Below, piece by piece: positions 17,199 to 26,153 of a stretch of 60,598 nt of DNA (positions are counted from its first letter, which is position 1; the number at the start of each line of letters is the position of its first letter). A program made the translations under genes and the position numbers. The notes under the pieces are model-generated. The model made no database searches and was not told the origin of the DNA. It was given only the letters and a program-made list of their open reading frames with translations. The stretch is from Bacteroidota bacterium. GTDB taxonomy: Bacteria > Bacteroidota > Bacteroidia > Bacteroidales > JAAUTT01. The stretch is from positions 1-60,598 of the forward strand of contig JAJYAG010000018.1 in the NCBI GenBank assembly GCA_021779665.1, written 5' to 3'.

Positions 17199-17223
17199 CA
17201 AATTGTATTCAAATTAAAAAGTT

Positions 17224-17631
17224 ATGTATATCAACGAAACCCATGTGAGGGTACGTTATGGAGAAAGCGACCGCATGGGTTATGCTTATTATGGCAATTA
17301 TCCTTTGTATTATGAAGTGGGTCGCACCGAGATGCTCCGCACACTTGGGTTATCATATAAGGAGATGGAAGATAGCGGTATTATCCTGCCTGTAATTAAC
17401 CTTCAGTCCAATTATCTTGCTCCGGCCTTTTATGACGATCTTTTAACCGTTAAAACCTACCTTAGAGAGCTTCCGGCAGTGCGCATCCGTTTTGAATATG
17501 AAATTTACAATTCAAAAGGCGAGAAGCTGAATTATGGCGAAACCACCCTTGTTTTTACCAATGCCGTAAGTCGCAAACCTTGTCGCCCACCGGAATATTT
17601 TATGCAAAGAGTAAGAGCGTTTTTTAAGTAA
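17224..17631 (+). CDS. Hotdog-fold acyl-CoA thioesterase (YbgC/4HBT type)
   Basis: 135 residues of the 4-hydroxybenzoyl-CoA thioesterase family. The signature VRYGESDRMGYAYYGNYPLYYEVGR contains the active-site Asp within SDRMGYAYYGNY (family D-x-x-G-x-x-x-x-x-x-Y). The central YLAPAFYDDLLTVKTYL and RIRFEYEIYN strands complete the hotdog. It would hydrolyse acyl-CoA thioesters in the cytoplasm. Length is typical. It is a single gene, divergent from the YaiO gene and followed by a 281-base gap before the giant surface protein. Confidence 0.92.
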   Translation: MYINETHVRVRYGESDRMGYAYYGNYPLYYEVGRTEMLRTLGLSYKEMEDSGIILPVINLQSNYLAPAFYDDLLTVKTYLRELPAVRIRFEYEIYNSKGEKLNYGETTLVFTNAVSRKPCRPPEYFMQRVRAFFK

Positions 17632-17756
17632 CTTGCTAACATCCTGTTAAAAATCAATTAAATTTTGAAGGTATTGTCATGCATTTTAAAAATATATTGC
17701 TTCATTTGGCAATAAATTTTTAAGTGTATTTTATTCATTTATTAATAACCAAATCT

Positions 17757-17774
17757 CCTTATACCCGTATAAGG
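17757..17774. promoter_or_regulatory. 18-base palindrome upstream of giant surface protein
   Basis: CCTTATAC-CC-GTATAAGG is a perfect inverted repeat with 8-base arms, 139 bases before the ATG of the giant gene. The surrounding 281-base gap (17632-17912) is AT-rich with no coding potential. An operator role is possible but unproven. Confidence 0.35.
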
Positions 17775-17912
17775 TTGCATTGAATGCTAACCGTTTATAG
17801 CGCAATAGCCCATAAAATAAACCATAGCCTGATTTTACTTACATGCCGGTCAATGATAACAATCTCCCTTCATAAATCTTTATGTTAATGCTAATCACAA
17901 AAACAACACTGA

Positions 17913-20900
17913 ATGAAAAATCTTTACCGAAATTTTAGCCTGACTAAGTTTATTATGCTCTGCTTATGCATTCAAATTGCAGGGTATTCAAGTCTGAAAT
18001 CGCAAACTTATTCCTTTACTGCAGTTCAGGGAACATTTACGCCTTTGTCCGGGGGTACACGTTTAACATCTGTTGAATCAGGTGCATGCAACACTTCATT
18101 CTCAGTCAATCCCGGGTTTACCTTCAGGTATAATGGAGTTAACTATACTAATATTTATGTATCTCAGGGTTTTCTTGCTTTCTCAGGTGTTACATTCTGC
18201 GGATTTAATTTAAGTAATGTTCCTGCACCCATCATTGCACCTTTTTATCAGTATATGTCAGGTGCAAATGGCGGCCTATGTTCTCATAAAACAGAAGGGA
18301 CAACCCCTAATCGAACATTTACCGTTGAATGGCTTAATTGGGGTTTTTCTAGCGGTACTGCAAAATTCTCAATGCAGATAAAAATTTATGAAACATCAAA
18401 CAAAATCGAATTCATTTACAGGCCCGAGACAGCTTCTTTTTCGAGTTATGCCTCCATTGGACTTGCCTTTCAGAAAACTGGCGAGTTTATTTCCTTAAAT
18501 AACTCAGGAGCAAGTCCCACGGCAAGTTCCGAGGTATCCACCTCTAACATTTCCTCATTTCCGGTTTCAGGACAGGTTTACAGGTTTACGCCAGTTATAA
18601 ATCCGGAACCATCCAACCACGCCACCGGATTCGAAACATTTTATCCTGGCAGTGTTTCAGTAAAATGGATTGATGCAGTTGGTACAACAATTCCCGACAG
18701 ATATTTAATTAAAACATCCAACGTTAGTTTTGCAGCCATTACAAATCCTGCCGATGGTGTGGAACTAACTCAGGATTTGGATCTGAAGGACGGAACAGGT
18801 GCTGTTTATGTAAAAAAAGGAGTTCAGCAATTTAAAGGTTGGTCTGATTCAGCCGGCAATCAAACCATATACATGAAGATTTTTCCGCTCACAAATCCGA
18901 ATACCCTTACAAATTATAAGATTGACGGTACAATTCCCCAGCTTCAGATAAGCGTGCCTGTTTACGAAGCCCGTAATTTAGAATGTTCAGATTTTACAGC
19001 CAACTCCATTAACCTGAAGTGGGTGAGAGGCTCGAGGAGCAATTGTATTGTTTTTGTAAAGGAAAATACCTCTGGAAGATCAACTCCGGTGAATAATACA
19101 ACATACACTGCAAATGCAGCTTATGGCTCCGGAACTCAGATTGGCAGTACAGGATGGTATTGTGTTTATAAAGGAACAGCAAATTCTGTAAATGTTACCG
19201 GTTTAAAACCTTATACCTCTTACGCTGTGCATGTGCTCGAGTATAACGGAGGTGCCGGTGCCGAGCAATATTCAACGGTAGACGAACTAACATCCTATAA
19301 AACTTATAAAACCAACCTGTTTAACGATATTGGCACGGCCTTTACCGGTGTAAAAAATAGTTCAGTTGCCTGGTGCGATTATGATAATGACGGTGATCTG
19401 GATTTTATAGCTGCAGGCACAACTGCCTCTGGCCGTTCAACAATTCTTTACCGGAATAACGGCGGAGGTGCTTTTGTAAATTCAGGTGTAGTTTTTCCTG
19501 AGGTAAATTATTCTTCGGTGAGCTGGGGCGATTATGATAATGATGGATTTGCTGATCTGGTCATTGCCGGCACAAGTACATCATCGGTGCGAATTTCGAA
19601 AGTCTATCATAATAATGGAAATGGTACTTTCAGCGAACTGGCAACAGCCGGTTTAACTGGCATCAATGCTGGTAATGTGATTTGGGGCGACTACAACAGC
19701 GACGGATATGCTGATATATTCCTTTGTGGTTCCACCGGATCGGGTATTATATCAAAAATTTACATGAATTTGAAGAATAGTACTTTTGCTGAGCAGGAAG
19801 TGATTAAACTTCCGGGCATTGATTATTCATCATGCTTATGGGGTGATTTTGACAACGACGAGGATCTCGACTTGTTAATCTCCGGATACACCGGGTCTTC
19901 TTATATTACTTCCTTATATCGCAATGATGGTAAAAACAGCTTTGTTGCTCAAACCGGCTTAAGTTTTCCTCAAATATCCAACTCATCTCTGGATGCTGGT
20001 GACTATGATAACGATGGCGATCTGGATATTTTATTTACCGGAAATTTATATTACAGTTCCAATGTAGCTAAAATCTTCAAAAACAATGGGAATTTATCCT
20101 TTCAGGAGCAGTCAACTATAAACCTTTTCGAGTTAAATAACAGTTCAGCCAGGTGGGGTGATATGGATAATGACGGTGATTTGGACATTCTGATAACCGG
20201 TACAAAAAACTATATTCCATATTCGAAAGTATACCTGAATAATGGAGATAATACATTTACTGAAGATGAATCTCTCGCCTTTCCGGCTGTTGACTATAGC
20301 TCAGTTGCATGGGCCGATTTTGATAATGACAAAGATCTGGATTTGCTCCTTTCGGGACAAACAGCAACGGGTATAATTACAAAGGTTTTTCGAAACGAAA
20401 TATCTCTGAAAAATCAGGTCCCATCTGCGCCTACCGGATTAACTTCTGTTCTTTCGGATAAGGTTGTTCTAAAATGGCGTAATATCAATAGTGCTGCAAC
20501 TCCAACCAAAGCATTAACTTATAATGTCCGTTTAGGGAAAACCCCGGGAGCATATGATATTGTTTCTCCTTTAAGTTCTGCGGACGGTTTCAGACGAATT
20601 GCCTCTTTGGGAAATGCGCAGCAGGATACAATTTTTGCCCTTGAAAACATCAAAAAAGGTACCTACTACTGGACTGTTCAGGCTGTGGATAACAACTTTG
20701 CCGGAGGACCTTTGGCTGAGGAGCAATCCTTCACTTTCAATACGGACATTCCTGCAAATTCTTTGGTCTTTAGGAATATAATGGCTAAGTCGGTCAAATG
20801 TTTGTGGAACCGAGGGAATGGTGATAAATGTGTTCTGTTTGCCAAAGAAAACGGGAGTAATTCATCAGTTCCTGTAAATAACACCACATATACTGCTGAT

Positions 20901-23900
20901 GCGTCTTTTGGTTCAGGAAGCCAGATTGGCACATCCGGATGGTATTGCGTTTACAATGGCGATAAGGATAGTATAACTGTTGGTAATTTGAAACCCAACA
21001 CGCAGTACCAGTTTCATGTTGTTGAATATTCAGGAACTGCTGGTAACGAAGTTTATTATACTGTAAAAGGTTCTGGCGACAATGCTTCGCATACCACAAG
21101 TCTGTTCTCGGATCAAAATTCTATTTCTATGCCAGGTGTTAGTTTTGGAAACGCCGATTGGGGTGATTACGATAATGACGGGTTCCTCGATCTGATTTAT
21201 TGTGGAGAGAATGGCTCAACAGGCATCACCAAAATTTATCATAACAATGGCAACAATACATTTACCGAGCTTGCCCAGTCAATAGCCGGAGTATCTTCGG
21301 GAAATGTGGCCTGGGGAGATTATGATAACGATGGCGATCTGGATTTTCTACTTACAGGATATTATTCATCCAAAGGTATTGCAAAAATATACAGAAATAA
21401 TAATGGCATTTTTGAAGATCAGACACAAATAACTCTTACAGGTGTTACCCAGGGTTCTATGGACTGGGGCGATTACGATAACGACGGCTACCTGGATATT
21501 ATTATTTCGGGATCTGCTGGCAGCACACCGGTGACAAAGATTTACAGAAATACAGGAACTAATAATTTTGTTGAACAGACAAACATCAGTTTACGGGGCC
21601 TTGATACTGGTTCTGTAGCCTGGGGTGATTACGATAATGATGGTCTTCTGGATATATTACTTACCGGAGGTGGATCAGGCTACTATACTGAAATTTACCG
21701 GAATAACGGTAATAATACCTTTTCAAATGTTGACAACTCCATTGAAGAGGTTTGGAGAAGTTGCGGTGTTTGGGGCGATTATGACAATGATGGTGACCTC
21801 GATATCCTTGTTGCGGGGGCTCCGAATTCAGTTGCAAAAATCTATACCAATAATGGTAATGGCACTTTCACTTACGATGCGGGTACCGGACTTGCCGGAT
21901 TTTCCCTGGGAACAGTAGCCTGGGGAGATTACGATAACGATGGTGATCTCGATATACTCGAATCGGGTTATGATCAGACCTTTAAAATAATGCAATATGC
22001 CAAAGTCTTCAGGAACAATGGTGATAAAACCTTTACGGAACTAACAAATATGGCCATTGCAGGAGTAAGTGAGGGCGAAGTAATGTGGGGCGATTACGAT
22101 AATGATAAAGATCTCGATATCTTTGTTTGTGGTTATATAGGTAACGGGGGAGTAGCAAAAATATACAAAAACGAAACAGTAACTCCTGATAATCTTCCTG
22201 CTGCTCCTGTTGGACTTACAAGTTCTCTGGAAGGCGAAAAATTGCTTTTAAAATGGAAGTCAGTTCGCACTGACGAAACTCTTTATACCGCATTAAGCTA
22301 TAATGTGAGGGTTGGTTCCGGACCAGGTAAATCGGACTTTACCTCAGTTATGGCCAACGATACCATTACCAAACCCAATGCTGGTTACCGGCGAGTAGCC
22401 CGGATGGGTAACGCGCAGTTGGACACCACGTTTATCCTGAAAAATCTTAAAAAAGGCACTTATTACTGGAGTGTACAGGCTGTGGATAACAGTTTTGCCG
22501 GAGGTTTATTTGCTCCCGAGCAGTCTTTTGTTTATAATGTTGATGTACAAGCTTCAAATGTTGGCACTCTGTTTAAGAACCTGACTTCGGCCAAGTCGTC
22601 CTGGGTGAGAGGAAATGGTGAAAAATGTGTTGTTTTTGTTAAGGAGAACGGCACCGGATTGGCATCTCCCGAAAATAATATAACCTACTCAGGAAATAAA
22701 GAGTTTGGGACAGGAACTCAAATTGGCACTTCAGGCTGGTATTGTGTTTATAATGGCGATTTGGATACAGCTACCATATCACGTCTGAAATCTGGTATAG
22801 AATACAGGTTTCACGTAATTGAATATTCGGGTGCTGCTGGAGCGGAAGTTTATTATACCGCCGCAGGAATGAATAATCCAACACAGTATTTGCCTCCATT
22901 TTCGGAACAGACTCAAATCTCGCTAACCGGCCTTTCAGGTAACACCAATGCCTGGGGTGATTACGACAATGATGGTGATCTCGACCTGATTATTGGCGGA
23001 TATACCGGTTCTCAGAATGTTGCAGAGCTACATCAGAATAATGGTGACAATACTTTTACAAAAACATCACTTAACTTAGGTCTCAATTCTTACGACGATC
23101 TGCAATGGGGTGATTTTGATAATGATAATGACCTTGATTTGCTTGTTTTAAGTTCCTGGGGATCCAAAGTGTTTGAGAATACAGGTAATGGTTCTTTTGC
23201 CGCTGTAGCTTCTCTGGCTATAATGTCTGGCGGAAAGGGTGAATGGGCCGATCTGAATAACGACGGTTATAAGGACATTATTTTCACTACAATGAGCGAA
23301 ACTAAAGTTTACAAAAATAATAAGGACAAAACTTTTACACAGCAAACAACCACCATGCCCGGATTATCTAATCATAGCTCCATAGCATGCGGCGATTATG
23401 ACAATGATGGCGATTTGGACGTTCTTCTTGCTGGTCTGAACAGTTCTGCAGCTATAACCAAAGTTTTCCGAAACGATGGCAATTTTGCTTTCGCTGAACA
23501 AACAGGGATCGTATTGCCCGGAATTTCCAACTGCTCCGTAGATTGGGCCGATATGGACAATGATGGTGATCTTGACATTATCATATCGGGAGCCGACTAT
23601 GATTTTGCTACCAAAATTTACGATAATGGCGGAAATAATACTTTCACCGAAATTGCCGGTACTCCCTTTAAGGAACTATACAGATCGTCCCTGGCTATTG
23701 GCGATTATGACAATGATGGCTATCGCGATTTACTGGTTTCTGGATCTTACGATGGAAGCGATTATTATACAATTCTTTACAAAAATAATGGGAATAAAAC
23801 CTATACAGAAGTTAAAACGGTAAGCTTTCCAGGAATTCAGTATGGATCGCTGAATTGGGGCGACTACGACAATGATAATGATCTCGATTTCTTTATGTGC

Positions 23901-25904
23901 GGAATGACCGCTAATGGGAGAATATCTAAAGTATTCAGGAATAACGGCGCTAATTTAAATTCGAGACCTGGTACTATATATCCTTCCTATACGCTTGATG
24001 GAAGCGATGTAAAAATTACATGGTATAAACCAGGAGGAGATAAAACTGCTGCTGCCGGAATGTCTTACAATCTTTATGTTTACGAAACTTCCAAAACTAT
24101 TTTCACCAGATCGGGCGAAGCTTTTACATACAGCCATGCATTGAACGGACGTAAGTTAGTGGCATCTTTTGGTGATCTTCAATACAATTCAAATGGTTAT
24201 ACCATTAAAGGTTTACCCGCAGGGGATTATAAGATTTCCATGCAGGCGGTGGATGCTGGTATGCTGGGTGGAAGCTTTTCATCCGAAAATTCATACAGCA
24301 TTTTCGATTTATCCGCGGTAAGTCTGGATTTTGCAACATCGTACATCATTAATACGAAATCGGGAATGCAGTACAGCATTAACAGTACTGATGGAGTTAA
24401 TGGTACATGGACTAATTGCTATGGTAATCAGAATTATGTAAACTTAAGTACAGGAGGATGCGACTTATGGATCCGTCAAAGCTATAACACAAAAAATAAC
24501 AGGAAAGTGGCGACCATTGCTCCACAGGCTGCGGCACCTGCTTATACCATTAACTTTGTAGCTGAAACAACCGTCGAAAACATTCCTGCAACAGTTGAAT
24601 ATTCTACCTCATCCAATTTCTGGAATAGTTCAACAGGTACTGATATTCCGGTAAATCTTTCATTAGGCAGTACCCTTTATCTAAGAACAAAAGCAACCGC
24701 ATCAACTATGGCATCGGCTGTTCAAAATCTGGTTGTTCCAGCACGCCCTTCCGCTCCGGCTTTTACAATTGATTTTGCGACTGAAAAAACAGCCCAGGTA
24801 ATTCCATCTAATGTTGAGTATTCGGCAAGTTATGACATGAGCAATGCAACCAGCGGTACAGGCGAACCCTTGGGAGTAGTTGCCCAACAGTCATTGTATT
24901 TTAGGACAAAAGGCACTTCCTCTACCTTTAAATCAGCTGTTCAGACTTTAACTGTTCCTGCAAGAGCTTATGCTCCTTCTTTTACAATTGACTATTCAAA
25001 TGAAACAACCAGCCAGATAATCTCATCTGCATACGAGTATTCTGCAAGCTCCGACATGAGCGGCTCAATTACAGGGAATGGAACCAAAATCGCCGTCACT
25101 CCCGGAGAAAGTTTATACTTAAGAACGAAATCAACATCCTCAGCCTTTAGTTCAGCTGTGCAAAAACTGACCTCACCAGTTCGACCTGCTACGCCTTCTT
25201 ATGGAATTGATTTTACCAATGAAACCACATCGACCTATGTGTCAGGTTCCTTTGAATACTCGCGTAATCAGGATATGAGCAATTCAACTACAGGAAACAA
25301 TACAAAAATTCAGGTTGTTCCCGGCGAAAAAATTTACATTCAGGTAAAAGCGACATCAAGTGCCTTTAAATCTCTGATCCAGACTTTGGAGGTACCCGCG
25401 CGGCCAGCTGCTCCAACCAATCTGATTACTGATGATGGTTCAAATACATTCGATTGGGACATTGTTCCAGGTTTTACAGAAGTTTCCGATTATGAGTATT
25501 CCACAAATGGTGGTAACAGCTGGATTGCAGTGAATGCTAAACCCATGAGTATTTCAAATTTGAATGTTAGTGCAGGCAATTTCAAACTTAGAATTAAGGC
25601 AACATCCTCCAGATTCAAAGGATCGGAAACTGCTTCAACACTTGCATTTACAACGGGAATAATTAAACTTGAGGAAATTGGTGTACGCATGTACCCCAAT
25701 CCGGCTTCGGATATTCTTTACCTTGAAAACTTACCGGAAGAAAGTGTGATTTACATTTTCAACCTGAATGGAAAACTTTTGGTTCAGAAGTCAGTTGAAG
25801 GAAAGGACATGAAGATTCCGTTAACAGATTTACCTCAGGGTTTATATCTCTTGAAGATACAAACTTTGCAAAAGGAATATCAGTCGAAATTTACCAAACA
25901 ATGA
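17913..25904 (+). CDS. Giant T9SS-secreted FG-GAP/VCBS repeat protein
   Basis: 2663 residues. In order: signal peptide (1-31, cleaved near LKSQ); an N-terminal beta domain (about 32-215) shared with the next gene; an Fn3-like segment; and three blocks of FG-GAP/VCBS repeats at about 468-829, 1064-1423 and 1662-2016. Each block has exactly seven repeats of about 50 residues with the Ca-binding type motif WGDYDNDGDLD. Fn3-like modules (RGNG.KCV.F.KENG...GWYCVYNGD) precede each block. Four tandem repeats of about 73 residues (2207-2499) and a T9SS sorting domain (from about 2585; MYPNPASDILYLEN, ending YQSKFTKQ) follow. Seven repeats suggest three seven-bladed propellers. It is probably a cell-surface or released adhesion or binding protein. 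Confidence 0.92.
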   Translation: MKNLYRNFSLTKFIMLCLCIQIAGYSSLKSQTYSFTAVQGTFTPLSGGTRLTSVESGACNTSFSVNPGFTFRYNGVNYTNIYVSQGFLAFSGVTFCGFNLSNVPAPIIAPFYQYMSGANGGLCSHKTEGTTPNRTFTVEWLNWGFSSGTAKFSMQIKIYETSNKIEFIYRPETASFSSYASIGLAFQKTGEFISLNNSGASPTASSEVSTSNISSFPVSGQVYRFTPVINPEPSNHATGFETFYPGSVSVKWIDAVGTTIPDRYLIKTSNVSFAAITNPADGVELTQDLDLKDGTGAVYVKKGVQQFKGWSDSAGNQTIYMKIFPLTNPNTLTNYKIDGTIPQLQISVPVYEARNLECSDFTANSINLKWVRGSRSNCIVFVKENTSGRSTPVNNTTYTANAAYGSGTQIGSTGWYCVYKGTANSVNVTGLKPYTSYAVHVLEYNGGAGAEQYSTVDELTSYKTYKTNLFNDIGTAFTGVKNSSVAWCDYDNDGDLDFIAAGTTASGRSTILYRNNGGGAFVNSGVVFPEVNYSSVSWGDYDNDGFADLVIAGTSTSSVRISKVYHNNGNGTFSELATAGLTGINAGNVIWGDYNSDGYADIFLCGSTGSGIISKIYMNLKNSTFAEQEVIKLPGIDYSSCLWGDFDNDEDLDLLISGYTGSSYITSLYRNDGKNSFVAQTGLSFPQISNSSLDAGDYDNDGDLDILFTGNLYYSSNVAKIFKNNGNLSFQEQSTINLFELNNSSARWGDMDNDGDLDILITGTKNYIPYSKVYLNNGDNTFTEDESLAFPAVDYSSVAWADFDNDKDLDLLLSGQTATGIITKVFRNEISLKNQVPSAPTGLTSVLSDKVVLKWRNINSAATPTKALTYNVRLGKTPGAYDIVSPLSSADGFRRIASLGNAQQDTIFALENIKKGTYYWTVQAVDNNFAGGPLAEEQSFTFNTDIPANSLVFRNIMAKSVKCLWNRGNGDKCVLFAKENGSNSSVPVNNTTYTADASFGSGSQIGTSGWYCVYNGDKDSITVGNLKPNTQYQFHVVEYSGTAGNEVYYTVKGSGDNASHTTSLFSDQNSISMPGVSFGNADWGDYDNDGFLDLIYCGENGSTGITKIYHNNGNNTFTELAQSIAGVSSGNVAWGDYDNDGDLDFLLTGYYSSKGIAKIYRNNNGIFEDQTQITLTGVTQGSMDWGDYDNDGYLDIIISGSAGSTPVTKIYRNTGTNNFVEQTNISLRGLDTGSVAWGDYDNDGLLDILLTGGGSGYYTEIYRNNGNNTFSNVDNSIEEVWRSCGVWGDYDNDGDLDILVAGAPNSVAKIYTNNGNGTFTYDAGTGLAGFSLGTVAWGDYDNDGDLDILESGYDQTFKIMQYAKVFRNNGDKTFTELTNMAIAGVSEGEVMWGDYDNDKDLDIFVCGYIGNGGVAKIYKNETVTPDNLPAAPVGLTSSLEGEKLLLKWKSVRTDETLYTALSYNVRVGSGPGKSDFTSVMANDTITKPNAGYRRVARMGNAQLDTTFILKNLKKGTYYWSVQAVDNSFAGGLFAPEQSFVYNVDVQASNVGTLFKNLTSAKSSWVRGNGEKCVVFVKENGTGLASPENNITYSGNKEFGTGTQIGTSGWYCVYNGDLDTATISRLKSGIEYRFHVIEYSGAAGAEVYYTAAGMNNPTQYLPPFSEQTQISLTGLSGNTNAWGDYDNDGDLDLIIGGYTGSQNVAELHQNNGDNTFTKTSLNLGLNSYDDLQWGDFDNDNDLDLLVLSSWGSKVFENTGNGSFAAVASLAIMSGGKGEWADLNNDGYKDIIFTTMSETKVYKNNKDKTFTQQTTTMPGLSNHSSIACGDYDNDGDLDVLLAGLNSSAAITKVFRNDGNFAFAEQTGIVLPGISNCSVDWADMDNDGDLDIIISGADYDFATKIYDNGGNNTFTEIAGTPFKELYRSSLAIGDYDNDGYRDLLVSGSYDGSDYYTILYKNNGNKTYTEVKTVSFPGIQYGSLNWGDYDNDNDLDFFMCGMTANGRISKVFRNNGANLNSRPGTIYPSYTLDGSDVKITWYKPGGDKTAAAGMSYNLYVYETSKTIFTRSGEAFTYSHALNGRKLVASFGDLQYNSNGYTIKGLPAGDYKISMQAVDAGMLGGSFSSENSYSIFDLSAVSLDFATSYIINTKSGMQYSINSTDGVNGTWTNCYGNQNYVNLSTGGCDLWIRQSYNTKNNRKVATIAPQAAAPAYTINFVAETTVENIPATVEYSTSSNFWNSSTGTDIPVNLSLGSTLYLRTKATASTMASAVQNLVVPARPSAPAFTIDFATEKTAQVIPSNVEYSASYDMSNATSGTGEPLGVVAQQSLYFRTKGTSSTFKSAVQTLTVPARAYAPSFTIDYSNETTSQIISSAYEYSASSDMSGSITGNGTKIAVTPGESLYLRTKSTSSAFSSAVQKLTSPVRPATPSYGIDFTNETTSTYVSGSFEYSRNQDMSNSTTGNNTKIQVVPGEKIYIQVKATSSAFKSLIQTLEVPARPAAPTNLITDDGSNTFDWDIVPGFTEVSDYEYSTNGGNSWIAVNAKPMSISNLNVSAGNFKLRIKATSSRFKGSETASTLAFTTGIIKLEEIGVRMYPNPASDILYLENLPEESVIYIFNLNGKLLVQKSVEGKDMKIPLTDLPQGLYLLKIQTLQKEYQSKFTKQ

Positions 25905-25910
25905 TAAGAG

Positions 25911-25936
25911 CCCGGGAAAAATCTCCCGGGTTTTTT
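25911..25936 (+). terminator. Rho-independent terminator of giant gene
   Basis: CCCGGGA / TCCCGGG arms (25911-25917 and 25924-25930) with a 6-base loop are followed by six T residues, just after the stop codon. It separates the two surface-protein genes into different transcripts. Confidence 0.88.
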
Positions 25937-26153
25937 ATTTCAATCAATTACTGTGATTGAGATAACTGATGCTTACTCCCGGAAGCCACATGATCAATAT
26001 GTTAGAAAATTTGACGAAATCTAACAAATTGTTGGTGTAAAAATAAACTATTCGGATTTTCAGCTCGTATAATCCTCTGTTTGAAATTGTGTGGTTTTAT
26101 TCCACGGTTATTGGATATATTGTTTAACTGCTTCGCTTACTAATACTAGTAAA

